A DNA stretch of 16,588 bases, taken from assembly GCA_937902055.1 (NCBI GenBank), contig CALGUJ010000184.1:1-16588 (forward strand), written 5' to 3'. The position numbers and the translations under genes are program-made. The notes beneath the pieces were generated by a model. It ran no database searches and was not told the DNA's origin. It saw only the letters and a list, made by a program, of their open reading frames with translations. This DNA is from an uncultured Pelolinea sp. Its GTDB lineage: Bacteria > Chloroflexota > Anaerolineae > Anaerolineales > Anaerolineaceae. Positions 1 through 7,333 of this stretch are shown here, piece after piece; position 1 is the stretch's first letter, and each line of letters starts with the position of its first letter.

Positions 1-39
1 ATCGTGGCGGAATTGGAAGCGCGGCGGGAAAAGGCTTAG
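1..39 (+). CDS. 3' end of an upstream gene (partial)
   Basis: The first frame is open from the window edge and reads a short charged tail, IVAELEARREKA, ending in TAG at 37-39. The stop lies one base before the ATG of the next gene, which is the usual spacing of co-translated operon genes. The charged, helix-prone tail is plausible for a real protein end, but twelve residues are too few to name a family. The gene would lie almost entirely outside the window. Confidence 0.4.
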   Translation: MVAELEARREKA

Positions 40-40
40 C

Positions 41-1171
41 ATGGAATCGTTGGACATCCGCCGGGTTTCCAATCGCAGGGAATTACGCCTGTTCGCTACT
101 TTTCCATGGAAAATTTACCGGGATGACCCCCTTTGGGTTCCGCCATTGCTGCCCGATCGCATGAAAGCGTTGAATCCGGACAGCGGCCCATTTTTTAAAC
201 ATGGAACGGCAGAATGCTATATTGCCTGGAGGGCTGGCAGACCGGTGGGGACCATCTGCACTGCAATCGACCATAAAGCCAATCAAGCAGTGAATAAAAA
301 GGAATGTGTCTTCGGTTTTTACGAATCCATAGAGGATGAAGAAGTCGGCCGGTCTTTGCTTGATCACGCTTCGCTTTGGGCCAAACAACATGGTTTAAAC
401 AGTCTATATGGTCCATTCAACCTCGATTATGAAGATGCCTACGGCGTTCTGGTGGGGGGGAGGGAACGCCAACCGGCGATCATGTGCGGCCATACGGCTG
501 ATTATTACCAGGGGTACATCGAGAATTACGGATTCAAACCGGCGCGGGGTCAAAACCTGGCTTTTGCCAGGGATCTGACCAGCGGTTTGAACGATTTGGA
601 AGAGATCATCCAGTACGCCGACCGGGTTCGGGAGAGAAAACAATTCACCATTCGTTCGGCCGACATGACACATTGGAAGGATGAGGTCAACCTTGTTTAT
701 GAATTGATCAACCCCTGCCTGAAACACTTGCCGGGTTTTGAACCCTGGCAGCCGGAAGCATTGCAGGAATTGATGGCGCCCTTTGTCGAATTGGCGGATC
801 CAGAGTTGATTCTGTTCGCCGAAGATCACGGCAAAACAGTCGGCTTCTTCCCGGCAATTCCTAACATGAACGAGATCCTGGCTCATCTCAATGGGCTGCG
901 ATATCCCTGGGATTATCTGAAAGCTGCCTGGTACTCGCGCCAAAAAGTAAAAAGCGTTTCCATAAAAAGCGTCCTGGTTTTGCCTGAATACTGGGGGACG
1001 GGGATTGCCATCTTGTTGTTCGCGGAGATGGCCAAACGTTTGATAGCCGCCGGCTATGAATGGGTGGATCTTTCCATCACTTCGGATGATAATCCGCGCA
1101 CGCCCGCCCTGGCGGAGAGGATTGGCGCACAAGTGTACAAGCGTTACCAGGTTTACCGGCTGTCGCTTTAA
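41..1171 (+). CDS. GNAT-fold N-acetyltransferase-like protein
   Basis: This 376-residue protein resembles the large GNAT-like family that opens with a motif of the form FPWKIYRDDPLWVPPL (residues 21-36). A C-terminal acetyl-CoA-binding-type segment is visible at about 311-321 (VLVLPEYWGTG), followed by an amphipathic helix and the AERIGAQVYKRYQVYR ending at 358-373, typical of GNAT domains. The central part (105-134) looks like a second, degenerate GNAT half. The substrate is unknown and catalytic activity is not shown by the sequence. The start is the ATG one base after the stop of the preceding gene; the Shine-Dalgarno is weak (GGGAAAAGG about 7-15 nt upstream), consistent with translational coupling. 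It ends in front of a shared bidirectional terminator. The family assignment is from recognised motifs; the function beyond a GNAT fold is inference. Confidence 0.75.
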   Translation: MESLDIRRVSNRRELRLFATFPWKIYRDDPLWVPPLLPDRMKALNPDSGPFFKHGTAECYIAWRAGRPVGTICTAIDHKANQAVNKKECVFGFYESIEDEEVGRSLLDHASLWAKQHGLNSLYGPFNLDYEDAYGVLVGGRERQPAIMCGHTADYYQGYIENYGFKPARGQNLAFARDLTSGLNDLEEIIQYADRVRERKQFTIRSADMTHWKDEVNLVYELINPCLKHLPGFEPWQPEALQELMAPFVELADPELILFAEDHGKTVGFFPAIPNMNEILAHLNGLRYPWDYLKAAWYSRQKVKSVSIKSVLVLPEYWGTGIAILLFAEMAKRLIAAGYEWVDLSITSDDNPRTPALAERIGAQVYKRYQVYRLSL

Positions 1172-1178
1172 AAAATGA

Positions 1179-1204
1179 CCAGGAAGAATAATTATTCTTC
1201 CTGG
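1179..1204. terminator. Bidirectional intrinsic terminator between convergent genes
   Basis: A perfect 13+13 base inverted repeat (CCAGGAAGAATAA and its complement) sits between two convergent genes. The plus strand continues into TTTGTGTTT and the minus strand reads into TCATTTTT, so it can serve both transcripts. The stem is about 11 bp with an AATT loop. Confidence 0.8.
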
Positions 1205-1222
1205 TTTGTGTTTCTCGAAATC

Positions 1223-1582
1223 TTAGTCTTTAAGCGCCAGGTTGAAAATAACTGAAACCGCGCTTACCACCAACGACCCCAGGAAAGCCGCTCCAAATCC
1301 ATCGACGTAGAAACCGATGCCCAGTGATTCCGCGACACGGGCGGCAATCAGGAAAGAAACTGCATTGATCACCAGGATGAATACCCCGAGGGTTAGGATG
1401 ATCAACGGACAGGAAAGAATGCTCAGCAGCGGCCGCACCAGGGCGTTCACCAAACCCAGAACCAGAGCCATGATGACATATACCTTCCAGGCTTCGGGAT
1501 CTTCCACGCGAATACCCGGAACAAGGTAGGCTGCGGCGAACAATGCGGCGCTGGTGACCAACCAACGAATAAGTAATTTCAT
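1223..1582 (-). CDS. YvlD-like / phage holin family 4 small membrane protein
   Basis: A 119-residue integral membrane protein with about four hydrophobic segments. It opens with MKLLIRWLVTSAALFAAAYLV and has the family hallmark around VNALVRPLLSILSCPLIIL, followed by LGVFILVINA. These features match the YvlD/phage holin 4 superfamily, which occurs widely on bacterial chromosomes; some members are in cell-envelope stress operons, but the molecular role is unknown. The start is the ATG at 1582, because AAGGAG lies 5 nt upstream (1588-1593); an in-frame ATG eight codons further upstream overlaps that ribosome site and is less likely. It is monocistronic and divergent from the PadR gene, with 143 nt between the two starts. 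The holin name reflects fold similarity only; no phage genes are near. Confidence 0.85.
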   Translation of the reverse strand: MKLLIRWLVTSAALFAAAYLVPGIRVEDPEAWKVYVIMALVLGLVNALVRPLLSILSCPLIILTLGVFILVINAVSFLIAARVAESLGIGFYVDGFGAAFLGSLVVSAVSVIFNLALKD

Positions 1583-1659
1583 GTTAACTCCTTCTTTCTT
1601 AACCAAATATGTATATTTGAAATACGAGAAATATTTAAAAAAGTTTTATCCCAGCGATC

Positions 1660-1686
1660 TTGACATGGCCTTTATTTTGATATAAT
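1660..1686 (+). promoter_or_regulatory. Sigma70-type promoter of the padR-MFS operon
   Basis: A consensus -35 TTGACA (1660-1665) is followed 15 nt later by a consensus TATAAT (1681-1686); reading the -10 as TAATAT at 1683-1688 gives a 17 nt spacer. The predicted start of transcription falls around 1693-1696, about 30 nt before the PadR start codon. Confidence 0.75.
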
Positions 1687-1714
1687 ATCGTGAAACGATA
1701 TCGCAATACGATAT
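1685..1714. promoter_or_regulatory. Probable PadR operator overlapping the -10 region
   Basis: A perfect palindrome ATATCGT-GAA-ACGATAT (1685-1701) overlaps the end of the -10 box and the predicted transcription start. A second, overlapping copy follows with one mismatch (ATATCGC-AAT-ACGATAT, 1698-1714), giving three half-site units at 13-base spacing. PadR-family repressors commonly bind ATAT-rich palindromes at their own promoter. Autoregulation is inferred from position and symmetry. Confidence 0.7.
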
Positions 1715-1725
1715 AAAGATCAGAA

Positions 1726-2052
1726 ATGAATACAAAAATTTTACGCGATTTATTTATCGGATTTATCCGTATCCATATCTTGTTTCATACCAGCCAGGAA
1801 TCCGTTTATGGAAGTGCCTTGATGACTGAATTGGCTCGACATGGATATGATGTTGGGCCGGGGACTCTATATCCCATATTGCATAACCTGGAAAAAGATG
1901 ATCTTCTGGCCAGCAAGGCTACAGTGGTTAATGGAAAACGGCGAAGGTGTTATGAAATAACAAGCTACGGAAAAGAGCTGTTGGATAAAGCTAGACACCA
2001 AGCAAATGAATTGACAAAAGAGATCAATGAGGAAAGCAAACATGTTGATTAA
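1726..2052 (+). CDS. PadR family transcriptional regulator
   Basis: A 108-residue winged-helix protein of the short PadR subfamily (about 100-120 residues). The recognisable signature runs from about residue 27 to 60: VYGSALMTELARHGYDVGPGTLYPILHNLEKDDLL, including the near-invariant GTLYPILHNLE. The wing follows with GKRRRCYEITSYGKELL, then a C-terminal dimerisation helix. It lies directly downstream of a strong promoter whose -10 region is covered by a palindromic operator, so it most likely represses its own operon. It overlaps the downstream MFS transporter start by 11 nt, so the pair is translationally coupled; PadR proteins often control a neighbouring efflux gene. The inducing ligand is not indicated. 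The ribosome site is weak (AGATCAG), which fits low-level expression of a repressor. Confidence 0.93.
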   Translation: MNTKILRDLFIGFIRIHILFHTSQESVYGSALMTELARHGYDVGPGTLYPILHNLEKDDLLASKATVVNGKRRRCYEITSYGKELLDKARHQANELTKEINEESKHVD

Positions 2053-3292
2053 AAAGAATATAGATCAAGTTAAAAACCTTCCGCGCAATATTTGGGCAGT
2101 TGGTTTAACCAGCTTTTTTATGGACATTTCCAGCGAAATGGTCATCAATGTTTTACCCCTGTTTCTTTCAAATGTCCTGGGAGTGAAAACGGATATCATC
2201 GGCATGATCGAAGGCGTGGCCGAATCAACCGCCAGTATCCTCAAGATCTTCTCCGGATGGCTTTCGGATAAATTGCGCGCGCGTAAATGGCTGGCTGTCG
2301 CGGGTTATGCCATGTCTGCTCTGGCGAAACCATTTTTCTATTTTGCCGATTCCTGGAGTTGGGTGGCGGGTGTACGCTGGGTGGATCGGGTCGGTAAGGG
2401 CGTGCGCACTGCGCCGCGCGACGCGCTCGTGGCGGATTCGATATCAAAAGAAAAGCGCGGGATGGCTTTCGGTTTTCACCGCGCGGCGGATACCGCCGGC
2501 GCCATGATCGGGCTTTTGATTGCGCTGCTGCTGGTTTGGCTGGCACAGGCATCCAACCTCGAGCTGGGGCGATCGACCTTTCGAACGATTGTTTTGGTAA
2601 GCCTGATTCCGGCTTTTCTTGCAGTGATTGCATTGATTATCGGTGTAAAAGAAATAAAACCGACTTCCCAACAGGCTGCGCCGAAATTCGCATTCAAGTC
2701 CCTCGGGAAACCCTTTATGACGTTCATGGTCATCGTTGGAATCTTCGACCTGGGTAATTCATCAGACGCATTCCTGATCCTGCGCGCTCAGGAAAGAGGC
2801 ATCAGCGTAGTGGGCATATTAGCCTTGTTGGCAATTTTCAATTTGGTGTATACGCTGGTTTCAACCCCGGCCGGGTCGCTTTCCGATAGAATTGGACGAC
2901 GCAATGTGATCATCGGCGGTTGGGTTGTTTATGCTTTGGTCTATTTAGGTTTTGGGTTGGCCAGCCAGGCCTGGCAGATTTGGATGTTATATGTTGTTTA
3001 CGGCCTTTACTACGGAATGGCTTACGGCACTGCCAAAGCCATGGTGGCTGACCTCGTCAGCGAGGAATTACGTGGAACAGCTTACGGCACCTATAATGCC
3101 ATCCTCGGCATTATTGATTTTCCGGCTTCGCTGATTGCCGGTATCCTCTGGGAAGGCACCGGAGGATGGCGGGGTTTTGGCCCCTCCGCCCCGTTTATAT
3201 TTGGTGCTGCGCTTGCTTTGATTGCTGTGATCCTGTTCATTTTGTGGAAACCATCCATATCAACCTCCGGGAAATTAAATCCCGCAGATTGA
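2042..3292 (+). CDS. MFS transporter under PadR control
   Basis: A 416-residue major facilitator with about 12 membrane segments. Two MFS motif A loops are visible, GWLSDKLRARK (about 72-82) in the first half and GSLSDRIGRRN in the second, together with the DRVGKGVRTAPRDALVADS stretch (115-133) that marks a widespread MJ1317-like MFS subgroup. The ATG at 2042 is preferred because GAGGAA (2029-2034) lies 7 nt upstream; an in-frame ATG at 2027 adds five residues but overlaps that site and has no ribosome site of its own. It overlaps the end of the PadR gene by 11 nt. Efflux of a toxic compound sensed by the PadR protein is the likely role by context. The substrate is unknown. A terminator begins 27 nt after the stop. 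Confidence 0.9.
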   Translation: MLIKKNIDQVKNLPRNIWAVGLTSFFMDISSEMVINVLPLFLSNVLGVKTDIIGMIEGVAESTASILKIFSGWLSDKLRARKWLAVAGYAMSALAKPFFYFADSWSWVAGVRWVDRVGKGVRTAPRDALVADSISKEKRGMAFGFHRAADTAGAMIGLLIALLLVWLAQASNLELGRSTFRTIVLVSLIPAFLAVIALIIGVKEIKPTSQQAAPKFAFKSLGKPFMTFMVIVGIFDLGNSSDAFLILRAQERGISVVGILALLAIFNLVYTLVSTPAGSLSDRIGRRNVIIGGWVVYALVYLGFGLASQAWQIWMLYVVYGLYYGMAYGTAKAMVADLVSEELRGTAYGTYNAILGIIDFPASLIAGILWEGTGGWRGFGPSAPFIFGAALALIAVILFILWKPSISTSGKLNPAD

Positions 3293-3308
3293 GTAATGAC
3301 ATTTCGAG

Positions 3309-3338
3309 TTGAAATTTTCGCCCGACATTATGTAAAAT
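3309..3338 (+). promoter_or_regulatory. Possible promoter for the 3369 gene, embedded in the upstream terminator
   Basis: TTGAAA (3309-3314) and TAAAAT (3333-3338) are 18 nt apart and would start transcription within or just after the terminator stem, about 20-25 nt before the start codon. The TAAAAT lies in the terminator loop. This is the only reasonable promoter in the short gap, but both boxes are imperfect. Confidence 0.35.
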
Positions 3339-3357
3339 GAATGCGGGCGATTTTTTT
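3319..3357 (+). terminator. Intrinsic terminator of the padR-MFS operon
   Basis: CGCCCG-A-CATT pairs with AATG-CGGGCG across a short loop, with a single bulged A, and is followed directly by seven T residues (3351-3357). It closes the padR-MFS transcript 27 nt after the stop. Confidence 0.8.
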
Positions 3358-3368
3358 ATGATTCGAAG

Positions 3369-3962
3369 ATGAACATGGCAGTAATAATCGGTGATCTGAA
3401 ATTTGGCAATCTTTGGCGTTCCAACTCCGAAGTTTTCAAGCTGTTGGTAACACACGCCAATCGATATCCGCTGATGAGCGTTCAGGATGTTTACAAATTG
3501 CTTTACCAGGGCGCCATGGGTTCGGAACATTTTCAGGATTCATTCAAGGATTTCGAAGACGACCTGGCCAATGAATGGCAATCGGTCAAAGCGGATGATT
3601 CCATGCCGATCTGGGAAAATATCCGTCCGGACGGGCGCATTGTTCGGTTTTACCTGGCGCCTTTCAAAGCGCGCGAGGGGCAGATCACTCAACTGTTAAC
3701 GTTGAGCTACTGGACAACTACCCTATATGAGGGCAGTTTGGATAACCTGAAGTCGAGTTGGGAGACTTTCGGAAAGATTTGCCATGACAAGAAGTGGACT
3801 AAATTTCCGATTGATGAGGTGGACGCATTCGATAATTGGTTAAAGCGCAATCAATTCCCGCCTGTTCATCATTCAGAAAGTTATAGAAAAGCATACCAAC
3901 CTTCCTATCGATTGCTGCTGAGGGAATTCCTGAGTGTGCTCACGCCGGCATCAATGCTCTAG
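3369..3962 (+). CDS. Conserved hypothetical protein with a HHSESY motif
   Basis: A 197-residue soluble protein of unknown function. Its most distinctive segments are VYKLLYQGAMGSEHF (about 41-55), WENIRPDGRIVRFYLAPFK (82-100) and FPPVHHSESYRKAYQPSYRLL (163-183). The spaced His, Ser, Tyr and Arg residues look like conserved active-site or ligand residues, and I recall similar roughly 190-200-residue hypothetical proteins in other phyla, but I cannot assign a function. There is no signal peptide or membrane segment. Two in-frame ATGs are possible (3369 and 3375) and neither has a clear Shine-Dalgarno. It lies between two terminators and so is probably transcribed alone. Codon use and composition look like the neighbours, so it is likely a real gene. 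Confidence 0.8.
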   Translation: MNMAVIIGDLKFGNLWRSNSEVFKLLVTHANRYPLMSVQDVYKLLYQGAMGSEHFQDSFKDFEDDLANEWQSVKADDSMPIWENIRPDGRIVRFYLAPFKAREGQITQLLTLSYWTTTLYEGSLDNLKSSWETFGKICHDKKWTKFPIDEVDAFDNWLKRNQFPPVHHSESYRKAYQPSYRLLLREFLSVLTPASML

Positions 3963-3984
3963 CTGCGGCATTGAGCTTGAGCAC
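3936..3984. repeat. Two-tier inverted repeat across the stop codon of the 3369 gene
   Basis: GTGCTCA (3936-3942) pairs with TGAGCAC (3978-3984), and inside it CAATGC (3952-3957) pairs with GCATTG (3968-3973). Together they can form an interrupted stem that encloses the TAG stop at 3960-3962. No T tract follows directly; the proper terminator is about 20 nt further on. It may stabilise the 3' end of the mRNA or be chance. Confidence 0.35.
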
Positions 3985-4004
3985 GAACCATTTAAATAAA
4001 AAAC

Positions 4005-4040
4005 ACAAAAAACCAACCGGGTATTGGTCTTGTTTTTTTT
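4005..4040 (+). terminator. Intrinsic terminator after the 3369 gene
   Basis: ACCAA (4012-4016) pairs with TTGGT (4024-4028), extended below an internal loop by ACAA (4005-4008) with TTGT (4030-4033), and runs into an eight-T tract ending at 4040. The stem is A/T-rich, but the T tract is excellent. Confidence 0.65.
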
Positions 4041-4133
4041 AAAACCCACAGATTTGTTTGAATCAACATTCAAGTAATTTCCCTATTTACCTAAATCCTG
4101 CGTAAAGCGAAAAATATTAAATAAATTTGGGAG

Positions 4134-4139
4134 TATAAT
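4134..4139 (+). promoter_or_regulatory. Probable -10 box upstream of the 4198 gene
   Basis: A consensus TATAAT at 4134-4139 lies 58 nt before the start codon at 4198 and downstream of a terminator, where a promoter is needed. No good -35 hexamer is seen 16-18 nt upstream, where the sequence is A/T-rich. The rest of the roughly 235 nt gap holds only the terminator and A/T-rich sequence. Confidence 0.4.
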
Positions 4140-4197
4140 GCTCACAATTTGTCTTAATTCCAGAAATAGTCTATATTTAACAGAAAGGAGGTTTAAC

Positions 4198-4962
4198 ATG
4201 GCTGTTCACTTATATTTATCCCTTATCCCTGAGGCACTGATCGCTTCCATGCTTTCTCCGGAAGAATTTGGTGCTTACTATGCAGTCGGGTCGGAAAAAA
4301 AGTCGCGAGGACAAGCGATTTTTTTTGAAATCGATCCGCAATTTCGCGGAAGTGGCTTTCAAGTGGACGAAGCAATCAAGCGCTGTGTCCCGCATGAAGA
4401 TGGATCTCCTAAACGCTCGATTTATATCTCAGTTTATCGTGTGCTGGAAAATATTCCGTTAGATTCAATACAACGTCTCAACCTGACCACCCAGGACGGA
4501 CGCACCCTTGGAATTGAACCCAGTGCTCAATTTCCTACCACCGGAGATGAATTGCATTTATATCGCGAAGTCTCTCCGGTAACCCCGTTAGTCGTCAGTA
4601 CACTTGGCCCGCAGGCATTCTATGAACTGATCGTCAAGAACCCAACCAGCCTGATCAAATTACCGGCGATATGTTTCACCGAGTTACGGCTGGATGATCT
4701 GGCGAAGGATCCCGTGAATGCTGAAGTGGGTGATCTTCCTTATGCCAATATCGAACATATTCGTGGCTGTCTGAAAGGTATCCGAACAAAAGCAATTAAT
4801 ACAAAAATGGTTGATCGGCTTCCGTCGGGAATTCTGCCATTCAGGATGATTAAAAATGGATTTTTCGTCGGCAATTCAAAGACATTGCTGTATTTCCCGT
4901 TACCGGACGAAAAAACCCTGGTGGATAAATATTACCGGTGGTGGCGATCAGCCACGAGTTGA
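4198..4962 (+). CDS. Conserved hypothetical protein upstream of hppA
   Basis: A 254-residue protein without signal peptide or clear membrane helices. The start at 4198 is set by a textbook AAAGGAGG ribosome site 6 nt upstream; an in-frame ATG 20 codons earlier overlaps the -10 box and is rejected. The N-terminal part, MAVHLYLSLIPEALIASML followed by PEEFGAYYAVGSEKKSRGQAIFFE (to about residue 44), looks strongly conserved and I recall similar proteins in Chloroflexota and Spirochaetota, but I know no function for the family. A second conserved-looking block, near RGCLKGIRTKAINTKMVDRLP, lies in the C-terminal third. It precedes hppA by 118 nt with no terminator seen between them, so co-transcription with the pyrophosphatase is possible but unproven. 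Confidence 0.85.
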   Translation: MAVHLYLSLIPEALIASMLSPEEFGAYYAVGSEKKSRGQAIFFEIDPQFRGSGFQVDEAIKRCVPHEDGSPKRSIYISVYRVLENIPLDSIQRLNLTTQDGRTLGIEPSAQFPTTGDELHLYREVSPVTPLVVSTLGPQAFYELIVKNPTSLIKLPAICFTELRLDDLAKDPVNAEVGDLPYANIEHIRGCLKGIRTKAINTKMVDRLPSGILPFRMIKNGFFVGNSKTLLYFPLPDEKTLVDKYYRWWRSATS

Positions 4963-5080
4963 AAAAATAGCAAGTAGCTAATCAATCGACTTCCATCGAG
5001 ATGTTCTTAATTTTGCTGGTTATTCCAGATGGGTGAAGTATGGCTTAAGACAAAACTTCTTATTCGAAAGAGGTATTTAT

Positions 5081-7153
5081 ATGGCTCAAACTTGGTTGTA
5101 TGTAGGAATTGTGTCGGGTTTACTTTCAGTCGGCGTGGCAATTTATCTCTATTTCTGGGTTATGCGACAGGATGCCGGTTCAGAGAAAGCCCAACAGGTG
5201 GCAGGGTGGATTCGGGAAGGTGCAGCATCGTATCTCAAACGTCTCTATAGCGCGTTGACTTTGGTTGCGGTCATTTTGGGCCTGGTTATTGCCATTGTAT
5301 TCAGTTTTAATATGACTCAAATTGGCAGCAGCCATGTCGATTTCAATCCCGCCAATGGAATTCAGATGGCCCTGGTATTCGTATTCGGCGCCGTCTGTTC
5401 CGCCATTGCAGGTTATATGGGTATGACTGTAGCCGTTCAAGCCAATGTCCGCAGCGCAGTTGCAGTATCGGAACATCTGAATAAAGGGTTCAAGGTTGCT
5501 TTTTTTGCCGGTTCCGTTATGGGCCTGGCAATGGTTGGTTTGGCAGTCATTGGCATGAGCGTGATCTATTTACTTACCGGAGATGCTGAAGTGGTACTGG
5601 GATTCAGCTTTGGAGCGTCTACATTGGCGCTGCTGGCCAAAGCCGGCGGCGGCATCTACACCAAAACGGCTGACATTGCGGCTGACCTGGTCGGAAAAGT
5701 AGAAGTAGGTATTCCTGAGGACGATCCCCGCAATCCGGCGGTGGTTGCCGATAATGTTGGCGATAACGTTGGTGACGTGGCTGGTATGGGAGCCGACATC
5801 TTCGACAGCTATGTTGCCAGCACTGTGGCTGCCATGTTGTTGGGCGCTGCCATGGGTGGTGAAATTGGACAGAAATATACCGTTTTTCCCTTGATCCTGT
5901 GCATTCTCGGTATTTTCGCCTCTTTGATCGGTATCCAGTTTGTACGCGTTGGGAAAAACGGCAAACCGGGCGATGCGCTAAACTTTGGCACTGTATTTAC
6001 GTGTGTCATTTTCGGCGTGATGATTGCGGTTCTGGTGATCACCGGCGGATACGACATGAGCGCATTTTGGGCTGCCCTGGTTGGTTTGATTACGGGCGTG
6101 GTTATCGGGTTCACCACTGAATTCTTCACCTCCGAGGATTTCAAACCTGTCAAAGAAACCGCCAAAGTCTCCAATTCCGGCGCGGCGATAACCATCATCA
6201 CCGGTTTCAGCTATGGATTACTCAGTATCTTGCCTTCAGTCATCGGCATCGTAATTGCCATGTTGATCGCCTACCATGTCGCGGATGCCAGCGGCGTTAT
6301 TTCCGGTATTTACGGCATCGGCATTGCGGCTGTGGGTATGCTGGCGATCAGCGGCATGATCGTTTCATCCGATGCTTATGGGCCTATTGTGGATAATGCC
6401 CGCGGTATCGCTGAAATGGCCGGCATGGAATATGACGTGATCGAAAAAGCCGACGTGCTCGACTCGGCTGGCAACACTGCCAAAGCGATCACCAAAGGAT
6501 TCTCCATCAGCGCCGCCGCTTTGACGGTGCTGGCGTTGTTTGCGGCGTATGCCGAAGTGATCGAAGCGCGCGGCCTGGAATTGAATATCAGCCTGCGCAG
6601 CCCGCTGGTGGTTGCCGGCGTGCTGCTGGGCGCCATGACCCCGCCGATTTTCAGTGCGTTGACCATGCTTTCGGTCACCCACAACGCTTTCGATATGATC
6701 GAGGAAATCCGCCGCCAGTTTCGTGAAGATCCCGGAATTTTGGCTGGAAAGGTGCTGCCCGATTACAAAAGGTGTGTTAGTCTGGCCGCTGAAGGTGCTT
6801 TATCCTCTTTGATCCTGCCGGCTTTCCTGGCAGTCGGTTTACCTTTATTGGTTGGCTTCATTCTCGGCCCGGATGCTTTGGGCGGTTTTCTGGGTGGTTC
6901 AATTTTCACCGGCGTGATCTTCGCGCTGTTCATGGCCAATGCCGGTGGATTGTGGGACAATTCCAAGAAATACATCGAGACCGGCCAATATGGCGGCGTA
7001 GGTTCCGAAGCGCACAAGGCTGGCGTGGTCGGTGATACGGTTGGCGATCCATTCAAAGATACTGCCGGCCCTTCATTGAACACATTGATCACGGTTATGT
7101 CGCTGGTTTCATCACTCTTTGCCCCAATCATTGCGATATTCCACATGTTCTAA
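5081..7153 (+). CDS. hppA: Membrane-integral K+-independent H+-translocating pyrophosphatase
   Basis: The enzyme hydrolyses cytoplasmic pyrophosphate and uses the energy to pump protons across the membrane. At 690 residues it has the full family length, with about 16 membrane helices. The catalytic loop is intact: GKVEVGIPEDDPRNPA (about 205-220) followed by DNVGDNVGDVAGMGADIFDSY, and the second signature DNSKKYIETGQYGG with GDTVGDPFKDTAGPSLN near the C-terminus (626-667). The stretch GNTAKAIT (464-471) carries Lys468 and Thr471 at the positions that distinguish the K+-independent class from the K+-dependent class (Ala and Gly there). K+-independent members studied so far pump H+, not Na+. 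The start at 5081 is set by AAAGAGG 7 nt upstream; an in-frame ATG 16 codons earlier would add a non-family extension. A strong terminator follows, so it ends its transcript. Confidence 0.97.
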   Translation: MAQTWLYVGIVSGLLSVGVAIYLYFWVMRQDAGSEKAQQVAGWIREGAASYLKRLYSALTLVAVILGLVIAIVFSFNMTQIGSSHVDFNPANGIQMALVFVFGAVCSAIAGYMGMTVAVQANVRSAVAVSEHLNKGFKVAFFAGSVMGLAMVGLAVIGMSVIYLLTGDAEVVLGFSFGASTLALLAKAGGGIYTKTADIAADLVGKVEVGIPEDDPRNPAVVADNVGDNVGDVAGMGADIFDSYVASTVAAMLLGAAMGGEIGQKYTVFPLILCILGIFASLIGIQFVRVGKNGKPGDALNFGTVFTCVIFGVMIAVLVITGGYDMSAFWAALVGLITGVVIGFTTEFFTSEDFKPVKETAKVSNSGAAITIITGFSYGLLSILPSVIGIVIAMLIAYHVADASGVISGIYGIGIAAVGMLAISGMIVSSDAYGPIVDNARGIAEMAGMEYDVIEKADVLDSAGNTAKAITKGFSISAAALTVLALFAAYAEVIEARGLELNISLRSPLVVAGVLLGAMTPPIFSALTMLSVTHNAFDMIEEIRRQFREDPGILAGKVLPDYKRCVSLAAEGALSSLILPAFLAVGLPLLVGFILGPDALGGFLGGSIFTGVIFALFMANAGGLWDNSKKYIETGQYGGVGSEAHKAGVVGDTVGDPFKDTAGPSLNTLITVMSLVSSLFAPIIAIFHMF

Positions 7154-7160
7154 AAACACC

Positions 7161-7192
7161 AATCCCCCGCAAAAAAGCGGGGGATTTTTTTT
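7161..7192 (+). terminator. Strong intrinsic terminator of hppA
   Basis: AATCCCCCGC pairs perfectly with GCGGGGGATT over 10 bp across an A6 loop and continues into T residues up to 7192. It begins 8 nt after the hppA stop. Confidence 0.95.
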
Positions 7193-7333
7193 CGCAAAGA
7201 AGTAATCCTTTGTGTTCAAAAGATAAACTGAGGGGATAAAGAAGTGATTTCCTTCTTGTTTACTTTCGGTGATAAATAATGTTTAATATGCAAAACCGGA
7301 ACCACGTGAAAAAAAACAAAGATGGGAGGCGCC

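Noticed and set aside
404..1132. A 242-residue open frame on the minus strand opposite the GNAT-like gene
   Set aside because: It is antisense to a recognisable gene over its whole length, has no family signature and no ribosome site. The other long opposite-strand frames were rejected for the same reason.
1223..1582. Phage origin of the region because of the holin-family protein
   Set aside because: YvlD/holin 4 proteins are common chromosomal membrane proteins, and no other phage-like gene, integrase or att site is visible.
7196..7257. Direct repeat AAAGAAGTAATCC / AAAGAAGTGATTTCC and a small AAGAAG/CTTCTT hairpin upstream of the adenine deaminase gene
   Set aside because: The repeat is short and imperfect and the hairpin is A/T-rich; neither matches a known signal.
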